DNA of 17,012 bases, taken from positions 1-17,012 of the forward strand of contig DAIDTZ010000102.1 of the NCBI GenBank assembly GCA_027456925.1. The letters are read 5' to 3'. The position numbers and the translations under genes were made by a program. The DNA is from Nitrospirota bacterium. GTDB taxonomy: Bacteria; Nitrospirota; UBA9217. This document shows, piece by piece, positions 5,937 to 12,831 of this stretch (position 1 is the stretch's first letter; each line of letters opens with the position of its first letter). Under the pieces are notes generated by a model. The model saw only the letters and a program-made list of their open reading frames with translations. It did no database searches and was not told the origin of the DNA.

Positions 5937-7253
5937 ATGAAGGTATTCAGAAGCATTGCAATAGCCGCATTCTTCGTTCTGCCCCTGACAGCGTTCGCAC
6001 CAACGGACGCTTATGCAGCGGAAACGAAAAAAGCAACATCTATCGACGAACTGGCAAAGATGTACGATTCATCGGGCTGCAAGGAGTGCCACGAGCAAAT
6101 TTACAACGAGTGGGTGCAGTCGATCCACTCCCGGTCCATCTTCGGCACCGGAAGGACCGCTGCGACCATCCAGACGACCGTTTCCGTCGGGCTTATGGGC
6201 TGGAAGTACTCGGGCGTCAAGAAGCCGGAAGACGTGCAGGTCAAGCACCTCATGATCTGCGCCAAGTGCCATTTGCCGCAGCTGGCCGAGGCCACCGACG
6301 CCGTTGCCAAGGAGATCGTGAAGAATGTGTACATCTATACCGATCCGAAGGCGAGCGACGATGCGCGCGACAAAGCCGTTGCCCAGCTCTCGAAGGTGAA
6401 CATTAACTGCCTTGTCTGCCATCAGCGGAACGCCATCACGCACAAGTGGGTGGACGGATTTCCGGAAAAGAACACGGTCTACGGGTTCAAGGACGGCGAG
6501 CACGCGGACCCTGCGCATCCGAAGATGAAGAAGAGCCCGATCATGGACGAGTCCATCCTCTGCGGGCAGTGTCATGGCCTGGGGCCGAACCTCGAGCTCG
6601 AAAATCCCTCTCAGTGCGCCACGCTTTATGCAAGTTACAACATGGCATACCGGGCCGAGGGAGGACAGGAAAAGTGCCAGGAATGCCACATGATAAAGAG
6701 CAAGCTCGGCCACAACATGCAGAGCTACCGCGACCCGGGCATGGCCAAGGCGGCGGTGGACTTCAAGGTCGAGGCGCTCGGGTATCAGTGGCGCGACGGA
6801 GCGAAAGTGGTGCCCCAGGCGCTGGTCAAAGTAGAGATGATAAACCGCGCCGGCCACGGCATCCCTGATGGCTGACCAACTCCCAATCGGCTGGTCCTGG
6901 AAGTGACCGCGAGAGACAGTAAAGGTAAAGAGTTGTTCAAGCAGTCGAAGATCTACATGCCTATTCCCCTGCAGCTCGGCCGCGGCGATAAGATGGGCCG
7001 CGGACCCTATGAAAAGAGCGGCATCCTGCGCGATTCAAGCCTGCCGCCGAATCGTCCTGTGAACGAAAGCTTCGACATTCCCTTCCCCGCGGAGTTCTCG
7101 AAAAAAGACGGGAAGAGCGTGACCAAGGTCATCGATCACGACATGACGATCGATGTGGAGCTGATGTATCTGCCGTTCGGAACCAAGGAAAGCGGACAGT
7201 TCACGTGGCAGAAAGTGACGAAGAAAGTAAGTATTGAAAAGGGCGGAGTGTAG
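5937..7253 (+). CDS. Periplasmic pentaheme cytochrome c, probable selenoprotein (in-frame TGA read as selenocysteine)
   Basis: A 438-residue protein if the TGA at 6873-6875 is read through. Residues 1-27 are a signal peptide ending in TDAYA. Five CxxCH haem sites start at Cys48, 108, 158, 209 and 247 (CKECH, CAKCH, CLVCH, CGQCH, CQECH), so it carries five covalent c-haems in the periplasm. The N-terminal part resembles cytochrome c554/NapC-type multiheme proteins. Around residue 306 GHGIPDG is followed by the TGA and then, in the same frame, PTPNRLVLEVTARD and 112 more residues of beta-rich sequence, ending 20 bases before a strong terminator. I recall relatives with Cys at this place (GH-x-IPDGCP), which would make the TGA a selenocysteine at residue 313 close to a haem. 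A SECIS-like hairpin follows the TGA. Start: ATG 5937 after AAAAAGGAGG. The neighbouring porin gene suggests a function like Geobacter ExtKL/ExtI. A plain nonsense mutation is the alternative. Confidence 0.8.
6873..6910 (+). promoter_or_regulatory. Selenocysteine TGA codon with SECIS-like hairpin
   Basis: TGA occupies 6873-6875. Downstream, G6890-C6891 pairs with G6909-C6910, U6892 is bulged, and GGUC (6893-6896) pairs with GACC (6905-6908) around the 8-base loop CUGGAAGU. Two base pairs, a single bulged U on the 5' side, four base pairs and a loop containing GG is the plan of the E. coli fdhF element that SelB binds. There the bulged U is base 17 counted from the U of UGA; here it is base 20. 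The loop is longer than in fdhF (8 against 4 bases). SelB would bind this hairpin and deliver Sec-tRNA. Confidence 0.6.
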
Positions 7254-7273
7254 AAAACTCCTTCGTCAGAATC

Positions 7274-7310
7274 AAAAAGCCGGCAGAGGCAACTCTGGCC
7301 GGCTTTTTTT
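7274..7310 (+). terminator. Intrinsic terminator of the cytochrome gene
   Basis: AAAAAGCCGGC-AGAG, a GCAA (GNRA) tetraloop, CTCT-G-GCCGGC and a run of seven T form a textbook terminator with one bulged G. It begins 20 bases after the stop at 7253, which supports 7253, not 6875, as the end of the gene. Confidence 0.9.
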
Positions 7311-7406
7311 GTGGACAATCCTGACCAGGCATGCAGAAGGAATAGCATTCTCTGGTACAACTGCGGTACTATACATCAGCTGTGAAAATTCGCATTCGTA
7401 TGACGC

Positions 7407-7435
7407 TTGACTTGATCCTCAAATTCCGATAGAGT
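7407..7435 (+). promoter_or_regulatory. Sigma-70-type promoter of the pseudouridine synthase gene
   Basis: TTGACT (7407-7412), 17 bases, TAGAGT (7430-7435). The expected start near 7442 leaves a 30-base leader to ATG 7472, which agrees with that start choice. Confidence 0.5.
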
Positions 7436-7471
7436 CGAAAAAACTGCACAAGGAACGGCTGGCAAAACACT

Positions 7472-8401
7472 ATGACCTCCACCTCCACGAGTACACAACT
7501 GACCGAAGGATACGAATATTGCGAAAGGCTCGGCCCCGATGCCGACGGCCAGATGGTGCTTGGCTATCTTAGCCGGCGCTATGGTCATTTCTCGTCAACG
7601 GAGTGGGCGGAGCGAATTGCGTCCGGTCACGTGCTGATCGATTCCAAACCCGTGGATGCCGAAAGCGTATTGCGCAGGGGATCCGAGCTTGTGTGGCAAC
7701 GCCCTCCCTGGAGAGAACCCGATGCGCCCCGGTCGTTTTCCGTTCTGTACGAAGATGAAGACCTGCTTGCAGTGGCCAAGCCGGCCGGTTTGCCGACGCT
7801 TCCCGGCGCCAACTTCCTGCAATCGACGCTGCTGTACCTGGTACGCGCCTATGCGCCTGACGCCGCTCCGCTCCATCGATTAGGCAGGTGGACATCGGGC
7901 CTGGTGCTGTGCGCCCGAAACCAGACAGCCGGGGCGGAATTGACGCGACAGTGGTCAGCGAGAAAAGTGGGTAAACGCTATCGCGCGCTCGCGAGCGGGG
8001 TCCCTGATTGGGAAGAGATGACCATCTCCGCAGCCATCGGCCCCGTCCCCCATCCCTTGCTCGGATCAGTCCATGCCGCGAGTCCGAAGGGCAGACCCTC
8101 ATTGTCCCACGTGATTGTTCTCGAACAACGCCCGGATTCCTTCCTCTGCGACGTGCGCATTGCGACTGGCCGGCCTCACCAGATCCGAATTCACCTGGCG
8201 GCCGCAGGACACCCTCTTGCGGGCGATCCTCTGTATGCAGCCGGCGGTCTCCCCGCGCCGGACACGCACGCCTTGCCCGGCGACCCGGGCTATCTCCTTC
8301 ATTCCGCTGAACTGAGCTTTCGCCATCCCGTAACCGGGCTGGACATGATGATCGAGTGCGAGCCGCCGTCGCTTCTCCGCCGCTCAACAGCTGTTCGCTG
8401 A
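7472..8401 (+). CDS. RluA-family pseudouridine synthase with Gly at the catalytic Asp position
   Basis: A 309-residue cytoplasmic protein of the RluA/RluD fold, which converts uridine to pseudouridine in rRNA or tRNA. An S4-like RNA-binding region (about residues 28-80, with RIASGHVLIDSKPV) precedes the catalytic domain (about 88-300). Family motifs are present: LLAVAKPAGLP, KRYRAL and GRPHQIRIHLAAAGHPLAGDPLY. The signature that should read HRLDxxTSG is HRLGRWTSG, so residue 138 is Gly (GGC) where the catalytic Asp (GAC) is expected, one base away. I recall a subset of RluA-like proteins, including plant ones, with HRLGRxTSG, so this may be a subfamily trait rather than a loss. The ribosome binding site is poor: AAGGAA lies 17 bases before the ATG. 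It is transcribed alone between the cytochrome terminator and the nitroreductase gene. Confidence 0.85.
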   Translation: MTSTSTSTQLTEGYEYCERLGPDADGQMVLGYLSRRYGHFSSTEWAERIASGHVLIDSKPVDAESVLRRGSELVWQRPPWREPDAPRSFSVLYEDEDLLAVAKPAGLPTLPGANFLQSTLLYLVRAYAPDAAPLHRLGRWTSGLVLCARNQTAGAELTRQWSARKVGKRYRALASGVPDWEEMTISAAIGPVPHPLLGSVHAASPKGRPSLSHVIVLEQRPDSFLCDVRIATGRPHQIRIHLAAAGHPLAGDPLYAAGGLPAPDTHALPGDPGYLLHSAELSFRHPVTGLDMMIECEPPSLLRRSTAVR

Positions 8402-8541
8402 TTGTTTGCGCGCTGCAGGGGAAGGACGAGGCGGCCTTTTCCTGGGCTGACGTATGGATTGCAGGTAAAACTTGGAGGAACTGAGAGTTTGCAAATCAGC
8501 GAATATCCTCTTTTCCCCATTATGGGAGGAGCATTACCACC

Positions 8542-9045
8542 ATGGAACTTCTCGAAGGCATCTACACGCGCCGGAGCATCCGGCAGTACACTGGCCAGCC
8601 CGTTCTCCGGGAGCAGCTGCTTGAGATCATCAAAGCCGGCACCTGGGCCCCGTCGGGGATGAACAACCAGCCCTGGCGGTTCGTCATCGTTCAAGGCAAC
8701 GAGGTCAAGTCGGACCTCTCGAAGCAGACGAAATACCATTTCATCATCGAGCGCGCAGCGGCGTGCATCGCGGTGTTCGTGGACAGGAGCGCGATGTACA
8801 ACGACGTGAAGGACCACCAGGCCATGGGAGCCTGCATCCAGAACATGCTGCTTGCCGCTCACGGCCTCGGCCTGGGTGCGGTCTGGCTCGGCGAGATCCT
8901 GAAAAACGCAGAGGGAGTGCGCGCCCTTCTTGGATTGTCCAAGGAAATGGAGCTGATGGCAGTGGTCAGCCTCGGCCATCCTGTTTCGAAGGATCATTCC
9001 TCAACGCGCAAGGACGTATCGGAAGTTTTGCTGAAAGAGCTGTAG
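8542..9045 (+). CDS. Nitroreductase-family flavoprotein
   Basis: A 167-residue cytoplasmic FMN enzyme that would reduce a nitro or quinone-like compound with NAD(P)H. Motifs: the N-terminal TRRSIRQYTG, which contacts the FMN phosphate, APSGMNNQPWRFVIV (FMN ring region), then GACIQNMLLAAHGLGLGAVWLGE, the usual second half of the fold. The length matches the short, compact members of the family common in anaerobes and archaea; the physiological substrate is unknown. Start: ATG 8542, 11 bases after GGGAGGA. It is followed by its own terminator. The 140-base gap to the RluA-family gene shows no clear terminator or promoter, so cotranscription with that gene is possible. Confidence 0.9.
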   Translation: MELLEGIYTRRSIRQYTGQPVLREQLLEIIKAGTWAPSGMNNQPWRFVIVQGNEVKSDLSKQTKYHFIIERAAACIAVFVDRSAMYNDVKDHQAMGACIQNMLLAAHGLGLGAVWLGEILKNAEGVRALLGLSKEMELMAVVSLGHPVSKDHSSTRKDVSEVLLKEL

Positions 9046-9053
9046 ATCCGTTC

Positions 9054-9119
9054 GGGCCGGCCATGGGGAGCCATTACAATGAGAAGGGCTGACTTCAGAA
9101 AAAAGAAGCCGGCCCTTTT
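9054..9119 (+). terminator. Terminator of the nitroreductase gene
   Basis: GGGCCGGC (9054-9061) is perfectly complementary to GCCGGCCC (9108-9115), followed by TTTT. A competing shorter hairpin uses AAGGGC (9084-9089) with GCCCTT (9112-9117). Either ends just before the short T-run. The GC-rich arms could also stop transcription arriving on the minus strand from the response regulator gene. Confidence 0.55.
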
Positions 9120-9202
9120 GTCATGGCAGATCGCTGCTTCCCATTTTCATCTTCCGCAGAAAATTCAAGCTTGCCGGAGAAGAGCGATGAACGGAAAGGC
9201 GC

Positions 9203-10534
9203 TCAGCTGATGCCGTATTTCTTGAGCTTGAGGTAGAGCGTCTTGCGGTCGATGCCCAGAAGCTGGCTGGCCTTTGACTGGTTGTTCCCTGCTTCCTTCA
9301 GCACCCGGAGAATATAGTTCTTCTCCATCTCTTCAAGCGAGGGGTTCACGCTCATCTCGGCAACAGCTGCGTAGGATGATATGGAGAGATCTTCCGCGCC
9401 GATCCTGCCTGATTCGCAGAGGATCACGGCCCGTTCCACGACGTTCTCCAGTTCCCGCACGTTGCCCGGCCAGTTGTATCCCGTGAGCAGGTCCAGCGCC
9501 TCAGACGTGAATTCCGTAATGGGCTTGGACAGCTTCTTCGCGTATTTTTTCAGGAAATGTCGCGACAGCTCGACGACGTCCTCTTTCCGCTCGCGGAGCG
9601 GCGGGATGGCGACGTTGATCACATTCAAGCGGTAATAGAGGTCTTCGCGGAATGTCCCTGCCTTGATCAGGCTATTGAGGTCCTTGTTGGTCGCGGCGAT
9701 CATTCGAACGTCCACGCGCAGCGTCTTGTTCCCCCCCACTCTCCGGAACTCGCCGGAATCGAGGAAGCGCAGGAGCTTTGGCTGGAGCCCGATGGGCATC
9801 TCGCCGATCTCGTCCAGAAAGAGCGTTCCCTTGTCCGCCACCTCCACGAGGCCGTGCTTCATCTGGTAGGCGTTGGTGAAGGCGCCCTTCTCGTGGCCGA
9901 AGATCTCCGACTCGATGAGATTTTCCGACAGCGTGGCGCAGTTCAAGGCAATGAACGGCGCGTCCTTCCTGGCGCTGAAATGCCAGACCGTGTTTGCGAT
10001 GAGCTCCTTGCCCGTGCCGCTTTCACCCTGGATGAATACGGGCGAGTCCGTGGGCGCCACCTTCTGGATCATGGCGAGGATGTCCTGGAGCTGCTTGCTT
10101 TTGCCGATAAACTCGAAGGGGGATTCTTTCCTGACCAGCTCCTGCTCCAGGAGCTTGCTCTTCACCGAGAGCCGGCTGAACTCGTAGGCCCGGTCGATGA
10201 TGATCGCGAGCTCGTCGAGCTTGTAAGGCTTGGTGAGATAATCGTAGGCCCCGTTCTTCATGGCCTCCACCGCGGTCTCGACCGTCGCCTTGCCCGTGAG
10301 CACGATGATCGCCGGCGCTCCAGAATCTTCCTTCAGTTTTTTCATGAGCGAAAGGCCGTCCACGCCGGGCATGACGACATCGAGAAGGACGACGTCGAAG
10401 GAGCGTTCGTGCAAAAGACGCAGGGCCTCGTTGCCGTCGCGCGCAACCTCGACAGCATATCCTTTTCTGGTCAGTTCTTTGTTCAGGAGCCTTCTGAAGG
10501 GCTCTTCGTCGTCAACGACGAGAATGTTGATCAT
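9203..10534 (-). CDS. NtrC-family sigma-54-dependent response regulator
   Basis: A 443-residue transcription activator with three domains. Receiver (1-120): acidic pair Asp8/Asp9, phosphoacceptor Asp52, Thr80, Lys102. AAA+ ATPase (about 140-370): Walker A GESGTGKE at 170-177, Walker B FLDE with Asp241/Glu242, and the sigma-54-contacting loop at 217-222, which reads GAFTNA rather than GAFTGA. Fis-type helix-turn-helix (about 400-443): NNQSKASQLLGIDRKTLYLKL. When phosphorylated it should form a ring on upstream DNA and remodel sigma-54 polymerase. Its gene starts 45 bases after the histidine kinase gene ends, so the two form one operon and a cognate pair. The sigma-54 sites at 3344-3359 and 4204-4219 are possible targets, inferred only from co-location. 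Asn for the second loop Gly is a variant, not obviously a loss. Confidence 0.95.
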   Translation of the reverse strand: MINILVVDDEEPFRRLLNKELTRKGYAVEVARDGNEALRLLHERSFDVVLLDVVMPGVDGLSLMKKLKEDSGAPAIIVLTGKATVETAVEAMKNGAYDYLTKPYKLDELAIIIDRAYEFSRLSVKSKLLEQELVRKESPFEFIGKSKQLQDILAMIQKVAPTDSPVFIQGESGTGKELIANTVWHFSARKDAPFIALNCATLSENLIESEIFGHEKGAFTNAYQMKHGLVEVADKGTLFLDEIGEMPIGLQPKLLRFLDSGEFRRVGGNKTLRVDVRMIAATNKDLNSLIKAGTFREDLYYRLNVINVAIPPLRERKEDVVELSRHFLKKYAKKLSKPITEFTSEALDLLTGYNWPGNVRELENVVERAVILCESGRIGAEDLSISSYAAVAEMSVNPSLEEMEKNYILRVLKEAGNNQSKASQLLGIDRKTLYLKLKKYGIS

Positions 10535-10579
10535 GTCAGACGGGCCTGTCTCCGCGCCTCCCTGGCAGCAGGAAGCGTC

Positions 10580-12607
10580 TCAATCCCTGCAGGTGATCGA
10601 CGGCAGCGTGATGATGAACGTCGCGCCTTTGCCCGGCGTGCTTTCCACGTCGATGGCGCCGCCGTGCTCTTCAACGATCTTGTGGCTGATGGTAAGGCCA
10701 AGTCCGGTCCCTTCCCCAACGGGCTTTGTGGTGAAGAAGGGGTCGAAGACCTTGTCAATAAGGTCTTCGGGGATGCCGGACCCGGTATCCGTCAAAGACA
10801 GCCGTACCCGGTGGGAACATCCGTTGAACCTCGATTCCGGCGCTCCGTTGTCCGGTTCGGTTTTAATGGAGATGCGTCCCCCCTCGGGCGTAAAGTAAAT
10901 GGCGTTCAGGAGCAGGTTCATCAGCAGCTGGCGGAGGCTTCCGGCATCGGCGTAGATCTTGGAGACGTCGCGGTCCAGGTTGAGTTCGATCGTGTGCTGC
11001 AATTTCGCGGTCCGGTGTTTGAGCAGGAGGAGAACCTCCTTGATGAGTTCGTTGATGTCGATCTCACGGAAGGTGCCTCCCGACGGACGGGCGAATTCGA
11101 GCAGGCTCTTCAGGATCCCCTTGCACCGGAAGATCTCGCTGTGGATGGTCCGCAGGTATTCCGGAAAGTCTTCGAACTCCTTTATTCCGCGCAGGGGCTT
11201 TTCGCCGGCCCGGTCGATCAGTGCTTCCGAGTAGCCGGCGATGATTCCCAGCGGGTTGTTGATCTCGTGGGCGATGCCCGCAACGAGCGTGCCGAGCGAG
11301 GCAAGTTTGTCCGTCCGGATGAGCTGCTGCTCGATCCGCTTCTGGGCCGTCACGTCCTTCAAGTAGTGCACGATGGCGTAGAGCCGGTTTTCTTCATCGA
11401 TGAGCGGGTAGGCCCAGAAATGAAAGATGCTGTTGCCGGTGCTTTTCAGCTCCTGGAACGACGGCCGCTTGCACGAGAGCGTTTCAGAGCAGAGACAGGT
11501 CCCGGTCACGGCGATGCCGATCTTCCCCAGGAGTTCCGCGCAGAGCTTGTCGTTGATTTCCGCCTTGGAAAAGCCGGTCCGTGCCAGGAGGGCATGGTTC
11601 GCGCGGATCACCTTTTGCCGTCCGTCCTCGATCCAGACCATGTCGGTGATGGCGTCGAAGGTCCTCTCCCATTCCTTTTTTTCCTTTGAGATCTCTTCGA
11701 ACAACAGGGCGTTCTCGAGGGCGACGGCGATGTGTTTGGCCACCGGGAGGAGGATCGCGAGATCTTTTTCCGTGTACTGGGAGGGCTCGGTGCTGTCGAA
11801 ATTGAACACGCCGAGCATGCGGTCGTGAAACAGGGGGATGCTGATCGTCGAACGGATCCCCTCGGCCAGAAGCTTCCGGTCCAGGGGGAACGCGGTGTCA
11901 TTGAGATCGTAGCTGATCCAGGGCTTGTTGTTCCGTACGACCCAACCCGCGCTCGTTCCTGCAATCGGGGCCTTTACTCCCTTTTTCATCACGGTCTTCA
12001 TTTCCGTGTCGAGGGCGAAGATCGTAAGGTTGTTGTCCTTGTCGTTGTACAGGAGCAGGCTCGCCCTGCTGTAGTCGATGATCTTCCTTAACTCCGATAC
12101 GACCATGCGGAAGATGGTGCCGATGCTCAGGCTGGAATTGATGATGCTGCTCAGTTCGTTGATCAACTCGTCCTGGTACGCTTTGTCGGGGGAGAGGGAG
12201 GCGTCGGCATCAGCAGGTGCGGCTTGCTGCCCCGGAGCGTCGCGGACAACGATGATCATTCGGTCGGGTCGATGCTGCCGGTTGGGAATGACGGCGATCG
12301 GCAATGCCAGCGGGCTGCCGTTTTTTCTGAAACAGAACGCGCGACGGGCCTTCGATTCCCCTTCGCGGACAGCATCGGAAAGAGAGGAAAAGCCGGCGTT
12401 GCCGCGCTCCCGGAAGATGCTGTCAAGGGATATGAATTTCTCAAGGTTCCTGCCGATGACTTCGGCCCTGCCATATTCGAAGACGGCGCCGACGTGGTCA
12501 TTGCAGGAGAGGATGGTCCATTTGGCATCAACGATAAAGGCGGGCATCCTCAGGACATCGAGCGTCCTCAGCACCTCTGAACTGTCCTTATCGAGCATGA
12601 TTTTCAT
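10580..12607 (-). CDS. Sensor histidine kinase, PAS-GAF-PAS-HisKA-HATPase
   Basis: A 675-residue kinase with no obvious membrane segment, so probably a cytoplasmic sensor. Domains: PAS (about 12-125), GAF (about 145-305, with RASLLLYN, GTSAGWVV and GVFNFDS), a second PAS (about 310-425), HisKA with the phosphorylated His447 in GIAHEINNPLG, and HATPase with the N box around Asn564/568, G1 DTGSGIP (607-613), FDPFFTTK and G2 GEGTGLGL. The second PAS holds a cluster of cysteines (371, 373, 379, with 356 before), a pattern that could bind metal or sense redox state, but this is inference. It would phosphorylate Asp52 of the NtrC-type regulator that follows. Start: ATG 12607, with a second in-frame ATG three codons later; no good ribosome binding site precedes either, and the promoter lies only 8 bases upstream. 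Confidence 0.93.
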   Translation of the reverse strand: MKIMLDKDSSEVLRTLDVLRMPAFIVDAKWTILSCNDHVGAVFEYGRAEVIGRNLEKFISLDSIFRERGNAGFSSLSDAVREGESKARRAFCFRKNGSPLALPIAVIPNRQHRPDRMIIVVRDAPGQQAAPADADASLSPDKAYQDELINELSSIINSSLSIGTIFRMVVSELRKIIDYSRASLLLYNDKDNNLTIFALDTEMKTVMKKGVKAPIAGTSAGWVVRNNKPWISYDLNDTAFPLDRKLLAEGIRSTISIPLFHDRMLGVFNFDSTEPSQYTEKDLAILLPVAKHIAVALENALLFEEISKEKKEWERTFDAITDMVWIEDGRQKVIRANHALLARTGFSKAEINDKLCAELLGKIGIAVTGTCLCSETLSCKRPSFQELKSTGNSIFHFWAYPLIDEENRLYAIVHYLKDVTAQKRIEQQLIRTDKLASLGTLVAGIAHEINNPLGIIAGYSEALIDRAGEKPLRGIKEFEDFPEYLRTIHSEIFRCKGILKSLLEFARPSGGTFREIDINELIKEVLLLLKHRTAKLQHTIELNLDRDVSKIYADAGSLRQLLMNLLLNAIYFTPEGGRISIKTEPDNGAPESRFNGCSHRVRLSLTDTGSGIPEDLIDKVFDPFFTTKPVGEGTGLGLTISHKIVEEHGGAIDVESTPGKGATFIITLPSITCRD

Positions 12608-12615
12608 ACGTTTTT

Positions 12616-12644
12616 ATATTAACACACTCTCCCCGGCCCAGCAA
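12616..12644 (-). promoter_or_regulatory. Sigma-70-type promoter of the kinase-regulator operon, possibly leaderless
   Basis: On the minus strand TTGCTG (12644-12639), 17 bases, TAATAT (12621-12616). The -10 ends 8 bases before ATG 12607, so the message would begin at or a few bases before the start codon and be translated with almost no leader. Confidence 0.45.
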
Positions 12645-12670
12645 CAGGAAAGGCCGGCGGATTTCACCCT

Positions 12671-12692
12671 GCACTCGTGCTAGGCACTCGTG
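12671..12692. repeat. Short direct repeat between divergent genes
   Basis: GCACTCGTG occurs twice (12671-12679 and 12684-12692), 13 bases apart, in the spacer between the leftward kinase-regulator operon and the rightward small gene. It could be a tandem regulator site; nothing else supports this. Confidence 0.3.
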
Positions 12693-12714
12693 AGCGCTGG
12701 GTGCAAGCAGATTG

Positions 12715-12831
12715 ATGAAAGGCAGAGGCGCCATTTTCTTTGCGATGACAGGGCTTGACTATGTCAAAGACGGCGACTATGATAAGTTCATGAACCTGTA
12801 TCCTTGGAACAGAAAGAACAGCAAGGGATGA
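12715..12831 (+). CDS. Small protein of 38 residues, translationally coupled to the binding-fold protein
   Basis: ATG 12715 opens a frame of 38 codons that begins MKGRGAIFFAMTGLDYVKDG and ends YPWNRKNSKG. Its TGA (12829-12831) overlaps the ATG of the next gene (12828-12830) as ATGA, the usual sign of coupled translation. The sequence has balanced, protein-like composition, with charged and aromatic residues spaced as in a small helical protein. I do not recognise a family. The ribosome binding site is weak. It could alternatively be the degraded end of a larger gene, but a stop lies just upstream in frame (12691-12693). Confidence 0.5.
   Translation: MKGRGAIFFAMTGLDYVKDGDYDKFMNLYPWNRKNSKG

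Noticed and set aside
6069..6857. A 262-codon minus-strand frame opposite the cytochrome gene
   Set aside because: The plus strand holds five CxxCH haem motifs and a signal peptide, so the antisense frame is a by-product.
6873..6875. TGA read as Trp or Gly through an alternative genetic code
   Set aside because: Several intact genes in the window end with TGA at the expected family length, and tryptophan is encoded by TGG throughout.
9557..11689. A 710-codon open frame on the plus strand across the regulator and kinase genes
   Set aside because: It is antisense to two genes with complete, ordered domain motifs. Its translation is rich in Arg, Glu, Val and Asp repeats of the kind produced opposite GC-rich coding DNA, and it has no recognisable domain.
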